Shown: positions 43,985-53,297 of the stretch, piece after piece
Layout of the letters: each line of letters begins with the position of its first letter
Numbering within the stretch: position 1 is the stretch's first letter
Origin: JAVVHE01 sp038238915
GTDB taxonomy: Bacteria; Pseudomonadota; Alphaproteobacteria; Sphingomonadales; Sphingomonadaceae
Direction: 5' to 3'
DNA: 64,000 nucleotides
Assembly (NCBI GenBank): GCA_038238915.1
Contig: JBBSFH010000004.1
Coordinates: 1 to 64,000, forward strand
Program-made: the position numbers and the translations under genes
The notes under the pieces: model-generated
What the model saw: the letters and a program-made list of their open reading frames with translations, nothing else
Databases searched by the model: none
Told to the model about the DNA's origin: nothing

Positions 43985-45370
43985 TCAGGCCATGCAATTG
44001 CCCACAAATTCGCGCACCACCGCCTCGCCCGCAGGCATCACCGAATACCGCTCCTCCCCCGTCAGCAGGCGCGCCAGCCGCGCGGGGAGTTCGGGCGTCA
44101 CCCCCGTCGCCGCGCGCACCGCATCGGGGAATTTGGCGGGGTGTGCGGTGGCCAGCGTGACGATTGGGGTGCCGGGCGGCAGCGTGGGTTGGAGGCGGCG
44201 CGCGGCGGCGAGGCCCACGGCGGTATGCGGATCGATCAGCAGCCCATGGCGCGCATACGTGTCCGCCATCGTCGCCCCGGTCTCCGCCTCGTCCACCCGC
44301 GCGCTCGCAAACAGCGCGCGGGCGCTGGCCAGCGCCTCGGCGGGGAGATCGAGGTGCCCGCTCGCGTCGAACCCCGCCATCGCGCCCGCAAGCCGCGCGG
44401 GATCGCGATCCAGCAGATCGAACAACAGCCGCTCGAAGTTCGAGCTGACCTGGATATCCATCGAGGGCGAGGTGGTCGGCTGCACCTGCGCGCGGCTGTA
44501 ATCGCCCGCCGAGAGCGCGCGGTGGAGGATGTCGTTCGCGTTGGTGGCGACGATCAGCCGCTCGATGGGGAGGCCCATGCGCGCCGCGACGTAGCCCGCG
44601 AACACGTCACCGAAATTGCCGGTGGGAACGCTGAAGGCGACGCGGGTGCGCGGGGCGCCGAGGCGGACGGCGGCGTGGAAATAATAGACGATCTGCGCCG
44701 CGAGCCGCGCCCAGTTGATCGAATTGACCGCAGATAGCCTTAGGCCAGCAGGCGGAGCGCCGAGGATAGCCTTCACGATCCGCTGGCAATCGTCGAAATC
44801 GCCCTCCACCGCGATGTTGTGGATGTTGGGCGACAGCACCGTCGTCATTTGCCGCCGCTGGATATCGCTCGTGCGGCCGCGCGGGTGCAGCATGATCGTG
44901 GTGATCGTCGGCTGGTGCGCGAGTGCCGCGATCGCGGCCGAGCCGGTATCGCCTGACGTCGCGCCAAGGATGGTGAGCGGGCGACCTTCGAGGAAGCGCG
45001 CGAACAGGCGGCCGAGCAGTTGCAGCGCCACATCCTTGAACGCGAGCGTCGGCCCGTGGAACAGTTCGAGCAGGTGGTGCTGGCCGTCGAGCGAGCGCAG
45101 CGGGGTCACATCGGGGTGATCGAAGACCGCGTAGGTTTCGACCAGCATCGCGGCGAGTTCGGCCCGTGGCATCGCATCGTCCACGAACGGCCCGAGCACG
45201 CGGGCTGCAGTCTCGGCGTAGCTCAGCCCGGCGAGCGCGGCGATTTCGGCTTCAGAAAGGCGCGGGTAATCGGCGGGCACGTACAGTCCGCCATCGTCCG
45301 CCAGCCCCGCCAGCGTCGCCTGCGCGAACCCCAGTTCGGGTGCGCGGCCGCGCGTGCTGACGTACCGCAC
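43985..45370 (-). CDS. thrC: threonine synthase
   Basis: 461 residues. PLP enzyme converting O-phosphohomoserine to threonine. YVSTRGRAPELGFAQATLAGLADDGGLY at the start, the PLP-Lys motif HGPTLAFKDVALQLL, ATSGDTGSAAIAAL for phosphate binding, and VPTGNFGDVFAGYVA are all standard. Length fits the longer bacterial/yeast-type enzyme. The GTG at 45370 begins at the conserved N-terminus, 13 bp after the M61 peptidase stop; an upstream extension is a shadow. Confidence 0.95.
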   Translation of the reverse strand: MRYVSTRGRAPELGFAQATLAGLADDGGLYVPADYPRLSEAEIAALAGLSYAETAARVLGPFVDDAMPRAELAAMLVETYAVFDHPDVTPLRSLDGQHHLLELFHGPTLAFKDVALQLLGRLFARFLEGRPLTILGATSGDTGSAAIAALAHQPTITTIMLHPRGRTSDIQRRQMTTVLSPNIHNIAVEGDFDDCQRIVKAILGAPPAGLRLSAVNSINWARLAAQIVYYFHAAVRLGAPRTRVAFSVPTGNFGDVFAGYVAARMGLPIERLIVATNANDILHRALSAGDYSRAQVQPTTSPSMDIQVSSNFERLLFDLLDRDPARLAGAMAGFDASGHLDLPAEALASARALFASARVDEAETGATMADTYARHGLLIDPHTAVGLAAARRLQPTLPPGTPIVTLATAHPAKFPDAVRAATGVTPELPARLARLLTGEERYSVMPAGEAVVREFVGNCMA

Positions 45371-45383
45371 GCCCGGTCCGCGC

Positions 45384-47312
45384 CTACTTCGCCCGCGCTG
45401 CGAAGATATCGTCGAGCAGGGGTTTCTTGCCCGCGATGCGCTCCAGATGCGGATAGCGAAGCCCGCCGGTGTAGGCGAGACGCACGGTGCGCACGCGCTG
45501 CCCATCCTGGATGGTCAGCTCGAGCGGCACGCCCCTGGTGGTGGCGGCGACCGCGTCCTTCAGCCGATCGCCATCGTAGGTAGTACCGTTGACCGCGAGC
45601 AGTTTGGTGCCGTTGGTGAGGCCCGCCTTGAACGCGGCGCTGTCCCAGATCACGCCGGTCACCGCCGCCTCGCGCCCGACCGAGAAGCCGGGGCCGAAGG
45701 CGAGGTTGGTCGATTTGCGTCCCGCTTCCACGCTCTTGAAGAAGGCGGTGGGCTTATCGGTGTAGACCAGCCGGTAGCCTCCGCGCGCGAGGCCATCGAG
45801 TGGCGCGCCCGGCGCGTTCGTGGTCAGGCGCGTGTGCAGATAGCCCGCCCAATCATAGGGCATCACCGCGTTCAGTCCGGCGACGAGATCGTCGAACGTG
45901 TAAGTCTGCACGACGTAGCTGCCGTTGCTGACGCCGAAGAAGCCGCGCGCAAAATCGTCGAGGCTGCGCTTGCCGTGCGTGCCCTCGCGGATGCGCGTAT
46001 CGACATCGAGCCAGATCAGCCGGCCCTCCTCGTAATAATCCTCGCTGCGCTGCCAGCTCCGCCACGGAGCGGGGCTGCGCTGGCTCACGATCGGATCGTT
46101 GGTGGTATCGATCAGCGGCTTCCACGCGCGGCCCGGAGTGAGATCATAGGTGGCGGCAGTCAGCGCGAGCGAATCGAGCGCGTCCTGTTTGGTATACAGG
46201 CCCGAGCGAGCGGCGAGGACTTCGCCCCAATATTGCGTCTGGCCTTCGTACACCCAGAGCAGGCTGTCGCGCATCGGCACTTCGTAGCTTGCCGTCCACA
46301 GATCGGCGGGACGACGGAACTTGCCGTTCCACGAGTGGACGTATTCGTGACTGAATAGAGTACGCGCGGAAAGGTTCTTCTCCCATTCGGAGAAGTAGCC
46401 CGGCTTCAGGCCATCCTCACTCGACTGATGATGCTCGGTTCCGGCACCCGCCATCGTGTCCGATTGCCAGAAAAGGAACGTGTAATGATCATAGTGGTGG
46501 CTGCCGAACAGCCGATAGGCTTGCTGCACGAGCGCGCGATGCGGGGCGACTTCGGCGTCGGTCGTCACCAGATCTTCCGCCCGGTCGGCCGCCATCGCCA
46601 TGGTGACCTTGACCGTCGCGCCCGGATCAAGGTCCAGATCGCGGTAATAGCGCCCCGCGATCAACGGACTATCCATCAGCGTTTCGAGCGTGGTGGTCTT
46701 GAAGCGGACCGTACTTCCAGTTCTGGACGCGGTTTCGAGCGCGACGCCGTAGCCCCAGCCTTCGGGCAGGGTCAGCGTGGCGTCCACCGGCACGCGGCGC
46801 GCGAACCAGCCCGCCGGGTAGAGCGTATTCTGCAGCCAATCGATCTTGAGCAGATTGGGCGCGATCGAGACGCCGCCCTGATCGGGATCGGTGGGCGAAA
46901 GATACTGGAAATCGAGATGGAGCGCGGTGACGCCTGCGGGCACGTCCACATGCATCGCGTGGACGTTGACGGGATCGCGCACCCACGCAAGCCGCTGGCC
47001 ACCGCCGTGAACGATCAGGCCCGCCATCAGCGGGAGCGGATTGCGCGGGCTGTGCGCGCCCGGAACCCACGCGGGAAACAGCAGCGTGGTGCGTGCGCCG
47101 CCGGGGACGGGCACGGTTTCGTGGACGGTGACGATGCGGCGCTCGGTATCGGTGGCGTTGACCGCGAGCGTGATCGTGCCCGGGAACGGGATGTCCTGCG
47201 GCGCGGGAATGGCGGGCGGCATCGGTACCGGCTGCGGGCCCGGGGAGGTTTGCGCGGCGGCTGCCCCGCCGAGCAATAAACTCACGAACGCCGCGCGGGC
47301 AACTGCCTTCAT
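45384..47312 (-). CDS. M61-family glycyl aminopeptidase with PDZ domain
   Basis: 642 residues. A signal peptide (AFVSLLLGGAAAAQ) indicates periplasmic export. The zinc motif HEYVH (residues 322-326, in FSHEYVHSWNGKFRRP) and the third ligand Glu356 (WVYEGQTQYWG) are intact. The C-terminal PDZ-like part has GFSVGREAAVTGVIWDSAAFKAGL. M61 enzymes remove N-terminal glycine or small residues. It is upstream of thrC on the same strand with 13 bp between. Confidence 0.93.
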   Translation of the reverse strand: MKAVARAAFVSLLLGGAAAAQTSPGPQPVPMPPAIPAPQDIPFPGTITLAVNATDTERRIVTVHETVPVPGGARTTLLFPAWVPGAHSPRNPLPLMAGLIVHGGGQRLAWVRDPVNVHAMHVDVPAGVTALHLDFQYLSPTDPDQGGVSIAPNLLKIDWLQNTLYPAGWFARRVPVDATLTLPEGWGYGVALETASRTGSTVRFKTTTLETLMDSPLIAGRYYRDLDLDPGATVKVTMAMAADRAEDLVTTDAEVAPHRALVQQAYRLFGSHHYDHYTFLFWQSDTMAGAGTEHHQSSEDGLKPGYFSEWEKNLSARTLFSHEYVHSWNGKFRRPADLWTASYEVPMRDSLLWVYEGQTQYWGEVLAARSGLYTKQDALDSLALTAATYDLTPGRAWKPLIDTTNDPIVSQRSPAPWRSWQRSEDYYEEGRLIWLDVDTRIREGTHGKRSLDDFARGFFGVSNGSYVVQTYTFDDLVAGLNAVMPYDWAGYLHTRLTTNAPGAPLDGLARGGYRLVYTDKPTAFFKSVEAGRKSTNLAFGPGFSVGREAAVTGVIWDSAAFKAGLTNGTKLLAVNGTTYDGDRLKDAVAATTRGVPLELTIQDGQRVRTVRLAYTGGLRYPHLERIAGKKPLLDDIFAARAK

Positions 47313-47357
47313 CCTAATCCGCTCCCTCGAAACTTCGCGCCCGGTCAGGCCAACTCT

Positions 47358-49478
47358 TTACCGCCCCGCAGCCAACGCCGCCAGCAGCAGCAGCGCCACG
47401 ATGTTGGTGATCTTGATCATCGGATTGACCGCCGGACCCGCCGTATCCTTGTACGGATCGCCGACCGTGTCGCCAGTCACCGCCGCCTGATGCGCGGGGC
47501 TGCCCTTGCCGCCGTACATGCCCTGTTCGATCACCTTCTTGGCATTGTCCCACGCGCCGCCGCCCGATGTCATCGAGATGGCGACGAACAGGCCGGACAC
47601 GATCACCCCCATCAGCAGCGCGCCGAGTGCGGCAAAGCCATTGCCCTGCCCCGCCACAGCAGTGACGATGAAGTAGATCGCGATGGGGGCAAGTACGGGT
47701 AGCAGCGAGGGGACGATCATTTCCTTGATCGCACCCGCCGTCACCAGACCCACCGTGCGCGCGTAATCGGGTTTGACGCTCCGATCCGCGATGCCCGGAT
47801 TTTCCCGGAACTGCGCGCGGATATCCTGCGCCACCGCCTGCGCGGTGCGGCCCACCGCAGTCATCGCCATGCCCCCGAACAGATAGGGCAGCAGCGCACC
47901 GAACAGCAGGCCAACGACGACATACGGGTTGGACAGCGAGAAGCTGACCGCAGTGCTGGCGAAGAACTCCTGCAAATCCTGCGTATAGGTGGCGAACAGC
48001 ACCAGCGCTGCGAGCGCGGCCGAGCCGATCGCATAGCCCTTGGTGACCGCTTTCGTGGTGTTCCCCACCGCGTCCAGAGCATCGGTACGCTCGCGCACAT
48101 CGGGCTCGAGCCCCGCCATCTCGGCGATCCCGCCCGCATTGTCCGTGACCGGCCCATAAGCGTCGAGCGCGACGACCATACCCGCGAGCGCGAGCATTGC
48201 GGTCGCGGCAAACGCGATGCCGATCAGCCCCGCGAGCTGGAACGCGCCGACGATGCCGACAACGATCACGATCGTGGGCAGCGCGGTCGATTCCATGCTG
48301 ACCGCGAGGCCCTGGATGACATTGGTGCCGTGGCCGCTATCGGACGCCCTGGCGATCGAGAGCACCGGGCGATAACGCGTGCCGGTATAATATTCGGTGA
48401 TCCAGACCAGTAGTCCGGTGACGGCAAGCCCGATCAGCATGCAGTAGAACAGCGCGCGGCCGGTGAACACGCCGCCGAGCGTGGAAGCGAGCGCGGGATC
48501 GGCCGCGCTCTTGAGCGCGATGGTCGCTTCCATATCGGGGAAGATCGCCTGCGTGGCGAACCACAGCGCGGGGATCGAGAGCACCGCCGTGACGATGAAG
48601 CCCTTGTAGAGCGCTCCCATGATCGAGCCCTTGCCCAGCCGGACGAAGTAGGTGCCGATGATGCTGGTCAGGATGCAGACCCCGCCGGCAAGCAGCGGCA
48701 ATTGCATCAGCCGCGCCGCATCGCCCGCCACCAGCAGCGCGGTCAGCACCATCGTCGCGCCGATCGTTACCACGTAGGTCTCGAACAAATCCGCCGCCAT
48801 GCCCGCGCAGTCGCCGACATTGTCGCCCACATTGTCCGCGATCACGCCCGGGTTACGCTCGTCATCCTCGTCGAAGCCGAGTTCGTTCTTGCCCACCATG
48901 TCCGCGCCCACGTCCGCTGCCTTGGTGAAGATGCCGCCGCCCAGTCGCGCGAAGATCGAGATCAGCGACGCGCCGAAGCTCAGGCCCACCAGCGCGTTGA
49001 TCACCTTGCGATCGGTCGCAGCGAACCCCGCCGAGGTGGTGAGGAACCAGAAATATCCCGCGATGGCGAGGAGCGCGAGGCCCGCGACCAGCATCCCCGT
49101 CACCGCGCCCGAGCGGAACGCCATCGTCAGGCCACGCTGCAAAGAGACCCGCGCCGCTTCGGCCGTGCGCACGTTGGCGCGCACCGAGATGTTCATGCCG
49201 ATGAAGCCCGTCGCGCCCGAAAGCACCGCTCCGAGCACGAAGCCGACGGCCGGATAAAGTCCGAGGAAATACGCCACCAGCCCGAGCACGACCACGCCGA
49301 CGATGCCGATCGCGGTGTATTGCTTCTGCAGATACGCGCCCGCACCCTCGCGGATCGCGGCCGCGATGGTCTGCATCCGCGCGTTGCCAGCGGGGGCGGC
49401 GAGGATCGAGCGCGAGGTGATCATGCCGTAGAGCACGGCGGCAATGCCGCACGCGATCGCGATCAGAATGGGTGACAT
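47358..49478 (-). CDS. hppA: membrane-bound proton-pumping pyrophosphatase
   Basis: 706 residues with about 16 membrane segments. Couples pyrophosphate hydrolysis to proton export. ADVGADMVGKNELGFDEDDERNPG binds substrate and Mg2+, followed by the DNVGDNVGDCAGMAADLFE motif. GNTTKAVTKGYAIG has Lys where K+-dependent enzymes have Ala, so this should be the K+-independent, H+-pumping form. The ATG at 49478 starts MSPILIAIACGIAA; upstream codons are not coding-like. It lies 45 bp upstream of the M61 peptidase gene. Confidence 0.96.
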   Translation of the reverse strand: MSPILIAIACGIAAVLYGMITSRSILAAPAGNARMQTIAAAIREGAGAYLQKQYTAIGIVGVVVLGLVAYFLGLYPAVGFVLGAVLSGATGFIGMNISVRANVRTAEAARVSLQRGLTMAFRSGAVTGMLVAGLALLAIAGYFWFLTTSAGFAATDRKVINALVGLSFGASLISIFARLGGGIFTKAADVGADMVGKNELGFDEDDERNPGVIADNVGDNVGDCAGMAADLFETYVVTIGATMVLTALLVAGDAARLMQLPLLAGGVCILTSIIGTYFVRLGKGSIMGALYKGFIVTAVLSIPALWFATQAIFPDMEATIALKSAADPALASTLGGVFTGRALFYCMLIGLAVTGLLVWITEYYTGTRYRPVLSIARASDSGHGTNVIQGLAVSMESTALPTIVIVVGIVGAFQLAGLIGIAFAATAMLALAGMVVALDAYGPVTDNAGGIAEMAGLEPDVRERTDALDAVGNTTKAVTKGYAIGSAALAALVLFATYTQDLQEFFASTAVSFSLSNPYVVVGLLFGALLPYLFGGMAMTAVGRTAQAVAQDIRAQFRENPGIADRSVKPDYARTVGLVTAGAIKEMIVPSLLPVLAPIAIYFIVTAVAGQGNGFAALGALLMGVIVSGLFVAISMTSGGGAWDNAKKVIEQGMYGGKGSPAHQAAVTGDTVGDPYKDTAGPAVNPMIKITNIVALLLLAALAAGR

Positions 49479-49591
49479 GGGAAGGAGGCCCCTTGAATGG
49501 TTGCGGGTCGCGCTGGAGCGGGCGACCGGACGATTGGCGCGTCCAATCGCAAATGCGTGCGCGCGTGACAAGCCGCGCGCGTGGGCGGGCC

Positions 49592-50545
49592 TCAGCCGTG
49601 CTCCCAGCCCAGCCGTTCGGGCGTGATCGGGTGGCCCTGCGGATCGATCACCGCCAGACCGTCTCCCTCGGCTGCATGGCCAACGCGCGTCACGCGAAGG
49701 CGCAATTTGCGGCCGAGCGCTTCGATCTCGCTGGCGTGGGCGGGCGGGGCGACGAAGAGGAGTTCATAATCATCGCCGCCGGTGGCCAGCGCGAGGCGAT
49801 CGGCGTGGGCGGCCTCGGCGGCGCGCGAGATCGGCAGCCGCGCGAGATCGACCGTCAGGCGCACGCCGCTTGCGTGCGCAAGCCGTTCGGTATCGATCAG
49901 CAGGCCGTCCGATACGTCCATGCACGCACTCGCAAGACCGACAAGCGCCGCGCCCAATGCAAGGCGGGGTTCGGGGCGGCGGTATCGGGCCAGCAGCGTG
50001 GCTTCATCGGCGGTGGGCGCGGCGGGCGGGGAGCGGGCGAGCGCGAGGCCGAGGCTGGCGTCCCCGATGTTGCCGCTGACCCAGAAATCGTCGCCCGGAC
50101 GCGCGCCACCTCGCGAGAGGGCCGCTCCGGGAGCGATCTGGCCGATCGCGGTTAGCCCAAGCGTGAGGCGATCGAGGCCCGCGATGGTGTCCCCGCCAAG
50201 CAAAGGCGCGCCCCACCGCTCGAGCGCATCGTGCAGCCCCGCCGTAAAAGCGCTCAGCCACGCCTCGTCCTGCGCGGGCGAAAGCCCAAGCCCCAGCAGC
50301 ACGCCAAGCGGCCGCGCGCCCATCGCGGCCAGATCGCTCAGGTTCACCGCGAGCAGCTTGTGCGCGATGTCCGCCGGGAGATCGCCCGGCAGGAAGTGGA
50401 TCCCCTCGGCCAGCATATCGTGCGTCAATACAACGTCGCGTCCCAGCGGCGGCGTGAGCACGGCGGCATCGTCTGTGAGGCCGCGCGCGGCGGGGTGCGT
50501 GGCGATCGGCGCGAGCAGACGCGCGATCAGCGCGCGCTCCTTCAC
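49592..50545 (-). CDS. thiL: thiamine-monophosphate kinase
   Basis: 317 residues. Makes thiamine diphosphate from the monophosphate; the transketolase-like enzyme in this window needs that cofactor. GLTDDAAVL and THDMLAEGIHFLP near the N-terminus, AVNLSDLAAMGARPLG, GGDTIAG, MDVSDGLLIDT and GDDYELLF are family motifs for metal and nucleotide binding. The start overlaps the nusB stop as ATGA. Confidence 0.95.
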   Translation of the reverse strand: MKERALIARLLAPIATHPAARGLTDDAAVLTPPLGRDVVLTHDMLAEGIHFLPGDLPADIAHKLLAVNLSDLAAMGARPLGVLLGLGLSPAQDEAWLSAFTAGLHDALERWGAPLLGGDTIAGLDRLTLGLTAIGQIAPGAALSRGGARPGDDFWVSGNIGDASLGLALARSPPAAPTADEATLLARYRRPEPRLALGAALVGLASACMDVSDGLLIDTERLAHASGVRLTVDLARLPISRAAEAAHADRLALATGGDDYELLFVAPPAHASEIEALGRKLRLRVTRVGHAAEGDGLAVIDPQGHPITPERLGWEHG

Positions 50546-51078
50546 TTCGCGGCGGATTGCGGCCGCACGGCCTTGCCCACTGCATCGAGAAGGCCGTTCA
50601 CGAACCCCGTCTCGCGCCGATCGTAGAAGGCGTGGCCGATATCGAGATATTCGGTGATCACCGCCCCCACCGGAATGTCGCCACGCGCCAGCAGCTCGTA
50701 CACGCCCAGCCGCAGGATCGCGCGCAGCGGGCGATCGAGCCGATCGAGGCTCCAGCCCGCCGCAAGATGCGCCGCGATCAGCGCATCGATCTCGGCGGCA
50801 CGCGCGTCCGCCCCCGCCACCAGATCGTCGAAGAAGGCGGGATCGGGCGGGGTGAGGTCCGCCTCGTCGCCATCGTCGATCTCCACGGGTTCCAGCAGGC
50901 GGTGGACGTGGAACTGGTGCAGCAGCGCGGGCGTGGTCAGCGGCTCCATCTCGCGCTGGTAGAGCGCCTGGACGGCGGCGAGGCGCGCGGTGGAGCGCGC
51001 GGCGGCGCGCGACTGATTGGCGCGGGACTTGGGCGGGCGTGAAGACGCCGCGCGGGGCTTGGGGGCGGCGGCGGACAT
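50542..51078 (-). CDS. nusB: transcription antitermination factor NusB
   Basis: 178 residues. All-helical NusB with RLAAVQALYQREM in the N-terminal RNA-binding helices and RPLRAILRLGVYELL, PVGAVITEYLDIGHAF and GFVNGLLDAV at the C-terminus. It acts with NusE on boxA RNA in rRNA transcription. An Ala/Pro/Lys-rich N-terminal tail of about 28 residues precedes the fold, as in several sphingomonads. It overlaps thiL, a common pairing. Confidence 0.95.
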   Translation of the reverse strand: MSAAAPKPRAASSRPPKSRANQSRAAARSTARLAAVQALYQREMEPLTTPALLHQFHVHRLLEPVEIDDGDEADLTPPDPAFFDDLVAGADARAAEIDALIAAHLAAGWSLDRLDRPLRAILRLGVYELLARGDIPVGAVITEYLDIGHAFYDRRETGFVNGLLDAVGKAVRPQSAAK

Positions 51079-51142
51079 CGGCCCCCTCTAGGCTGCGCCC
51101 GACGGTTTGTCAGCCGCCGATGCGCCGCCCATATCACGCACC

Positions 51143-52141
51143 ATGGGAGCCGCCACCTGGATCGACGCGCAGCCGATGGGCATCCATGTGCCCGCAGGCG
51201 ATTTCTGGATCGATCCGTCGCGCCCCGTCGAGCGCGCGGTCATCACGCACGGCCATGCCGATCATGCGCGCGGCGGGCACGGGCGCGTGTGGGCGACGCC
51301 AGGCACGATCGCGATCATGGAGGCGCGCTACGGCCCGCAACCCGGCGCAGTGCCGCTCGATTATGGCGAACATACCCGGCTGGGGAACGTGGATGTGACG
51401 CTCGCCCCCGCCGGCCACGTCCTCGGCTCCGCCCAGGCAATCCTCGATCACGCAGGCGAGCGCGTCGCGGTCTCGGGCGATTTCAAACGCGCCCCCGATC
51501 CCACCTGCGCCCCCTTCACCCCCATCGAATGCGACGTGTGGATCACCGAGGCCACCTTCGCGCTGCCGGTGTTCCGCCATCCCCCGGTTGGCGAGGAAAT
51601 CGCCAAGGCCATCGCTGCGGCACGCGCCAATCCAGATCGCTGCGTGCTGATCGGCGCCTATGCTTTGGGCAAGGCGCAGCGCGTGATCGCCGAACTGCGG
51701 CGGGGCGGGTGGGATGCGCCGATCTACATCCACGGCGCGATGGCGAAACTGTGCGCGGTCTACGAGGACGCGGGCGTGGCGCTGGGCGAGCTCCGCCCCG
51801 CGCTCGTCGCCAGCGCCGCCGAAATGCGCGGCCAAATCATCCTCGCGCCCCCATCCGCACTCGGCGATCGCTGGTCGCGCCGCCTCCCCGATCCGATCAC
51901 CGCCATGGCAAGCGGCTGGATGCGCGTCCGCGGCCGCGCCCGCCAGCGCGGGGTGGAACTGCCGCTGGTAATCTCCGACCATGCCGACTGGGACGAGCTG
52001 ACCGAAACCTGCCTCGAAGTCCGCCCACGCGAGGTGTGGGTGACGCACGGGCGCGAGGAGGCGCTCGTCCACTGGCTCGAAACCCGCCAGGTCCGCGCCC
52101 GCGCACTCATGCTCGCCGACCGCGACGACGAGGATGATTGA
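51143..52141 (+). CDS. ligase-associated DNA exonuclease (beta-lactamase fold)
   Basis: 332 residues. The HxHADH motif (His36, His38, Asp40, His41 in VITHGHADHARGG) shows the metallo-beta-lactamase fold with a beta-CASP-like insert. IHVPAGDFWIDPSRPV at the start and VWITEATFALPVFRHP mark the ligase-associated exonuclease group. It is normally followed by an ATP-dependent DNA ligase and is near an Lhr-type helicase gene; neither is seen here, and the downstream 500 bp are non-coding. The ATG at 51143 is preferred over a TTG at 51107. Confidence 0.88.
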   Translation: MGAATWIDAQPMGIHVPAGDFWIDPSRPVERAVITHGHADHARGGHGRVWATPGTIAIMEARYGPQPGAVPLDYGEHTRLGNVDVTLAPAGHVLGSAQAILDHAGERVAVSGDFKRAPDPTCAPFTPIECDVWITEATFALPVFRHPPVGEEIAKAIAAARANPDRCVLIGAYALGKAQRVIAELRRGGWDAPIYIHGAMAKLCAVYEDAGVALGELRPALVASAAEMRGQIILAPPSALGDRWSRRLPDPITAMASGWMRVRGRARQRGVELPLVISDHADWDELTETCLEVRPREVWVTHGREEALVHWLETRQVRARALMLADRDDEDD

Positions 52142-52652
52142 GCCAGCCGCCCGTTTACCATCTTCACCTCGACTTGTAGGAACCCATCTGGTTCAAGCTC
52201 TCGCAGTCCTCCCGCTGTCAGACGGCTTCGGGGTCAGGGCGAGATGGCGGGGCCGGTTTCTTGGCGGCTCCAGCCCGGTAGGGAAACGGACCCCGCATAT
52301 TGCCCTCAAGGGGGGCGGTGGGTCGGGGCCGAACAACGATGGAGACGCAATCAGTCCGGCCAGGGCTCGTCCAGAATTTCCTGCGTTCGCGGACACCGCG
52401 ACGTGAACGTGGAACCGGCATCCCCGGCATCGAGCGCCGGGGCGTCTCCACTCGTCCCAAGCCGCACGCCCCGGCGTAGTAGCTCCCCGCCGTCTCGAGG
52501 AGTGAAGCGATCGAGGGCGAAGCCCGGGCGGACCTGACAAGGTCTCCCCGTGCACCCCGCGCTCCCCCCGCCGGCTCACCCCGGCGCGGGGGGTCGCGGA
52601 CGTGCGCGCCGGGCACTGGCGGCGCTTGCCCGTCGGCGGCTATAGTGATCGC
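52142..52652. other. about 510 bp without a convincing gene
   Basis: The stretch is GC-rich and full of short inverted sequences, for example CCCCCCGCCGG...CCGGCGCGGGGGG at about 52564-52593. No frame has both a plausible start and a recognisable product on either strand. It sits where an ATP-dependent DNA ligase gene would be expected after the ligase-associated exonuclease, so it may be a deletion scar or highly decayed DNA. No ligase motif was found in it. Confidence 0.45.
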
Positions 52653-52952
52653 ATGACTCGCGCCGAAGCCCTCACCCGCCTGCGTGCGCACGAAGCCGAG
52701 CTGCGCGGCGCGGGGGTGGGGGCGCTGTGGCTGTTCGGCTCGGTGGCGAGGGATGAGGCGGGGGAGGGGAGCGATGTGGATTTATTCTTCGAGATCGGCG
52801 CGGACAAGCCGAGGTTCGACCTGTTCGATCTCTCGGGCGTGCGGCTCCGACTGATCGAGATCATGAAGCGCGAGGTGGACCTGATGACGCGCGGCGGCAT
52901 CCACCACCGGCGACGCGAGCGGATCGAGGCGTCCGCGATACAGGTGTTCTGA
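52653..52952 (+). CDS. mntA: MNT-type nucleotidyltransferase antitoxin (second copy)
   Basis: 99 residues, the same length as the copy at 32968. GS-X10-DXD is intact (Gly29-Ser30 ... Asp41, Asp43 in LFGSVARDEAGEGSDVDLF), with EVDLMTRGGIHHRRRERI near the end supplying the third acidic position. It should AMPylate and silence the HEPN partner. It overlaps that gene as TGATG, giving tight translational coupling. Confidence 0.9.
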   Translation: MTRAEALTRLRAHEAELRGAGVGALWLFGSVARDEAGEGSDVDLFFEIGADKPRFDLFDLSGVRLRLIEIMKREVDLMTRGGIHHRRRERIEASAIQVF

Positions 52953-53284
52953 TGGACCGCGATCCCGAGTATCTGGCCGACATCATCGAACTGGGCGAGC
53001 TGGTGAACACGGCGGTCGGCACGATGAGCGAGGCCGAGTTTTTGGCTGACGATGTGGTGCAGGATGCGGTGGCGTTCCGGGTACTGCACATCGGCGAGCG
53101 TTGCGGGAAGCTGAGCGCGACGTTGCGGGCGCGGCATCCTGAGGTGCCGTGGCCCAAGATCATCGCGCTGCGAAACCTGCTGGCGCACGACTATTCTATC
53201 GTCGAACCCGCGATCATTTGGCGAGTTGTCGAGGAACGATTGCCAGCCCTCATACGCATCTGCGTTCAAGAAGCATCAAGTTAG
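52952..53284 (+). CDS. hepT: HEPN-domain ribonuclease toxin (HepT/DUF86)
   Basis: 110 residues. The RX4HXY active-site motif is intact (Arg74, His79, Tyr81 in ALRNLLAHDYSIV), unlike the copy at 33257. AVAFRVLHIGERCGKLSATLR and a final WRVVEERLPALI complete the helical bundle. In characterised systems this protein is an RNase held inactive by AMPylation of Tyr residues near the motif. It is coupled to the MNT gene and followed 13 bp later by a low-GC gene of unknown role. Confidence 0.9.
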   Translation: MDRDPEYLADIIELGELVNTAVGTMSEAEFLADDVVQDAVAFRVLHIGERCGKLSATLRARHPEVPWPKIIALRNLLAHDYSIVEPAIIWRVVEERLPALIRICVQEASS

Positions 53285-53297
53285 ACTGGCTAGCATA

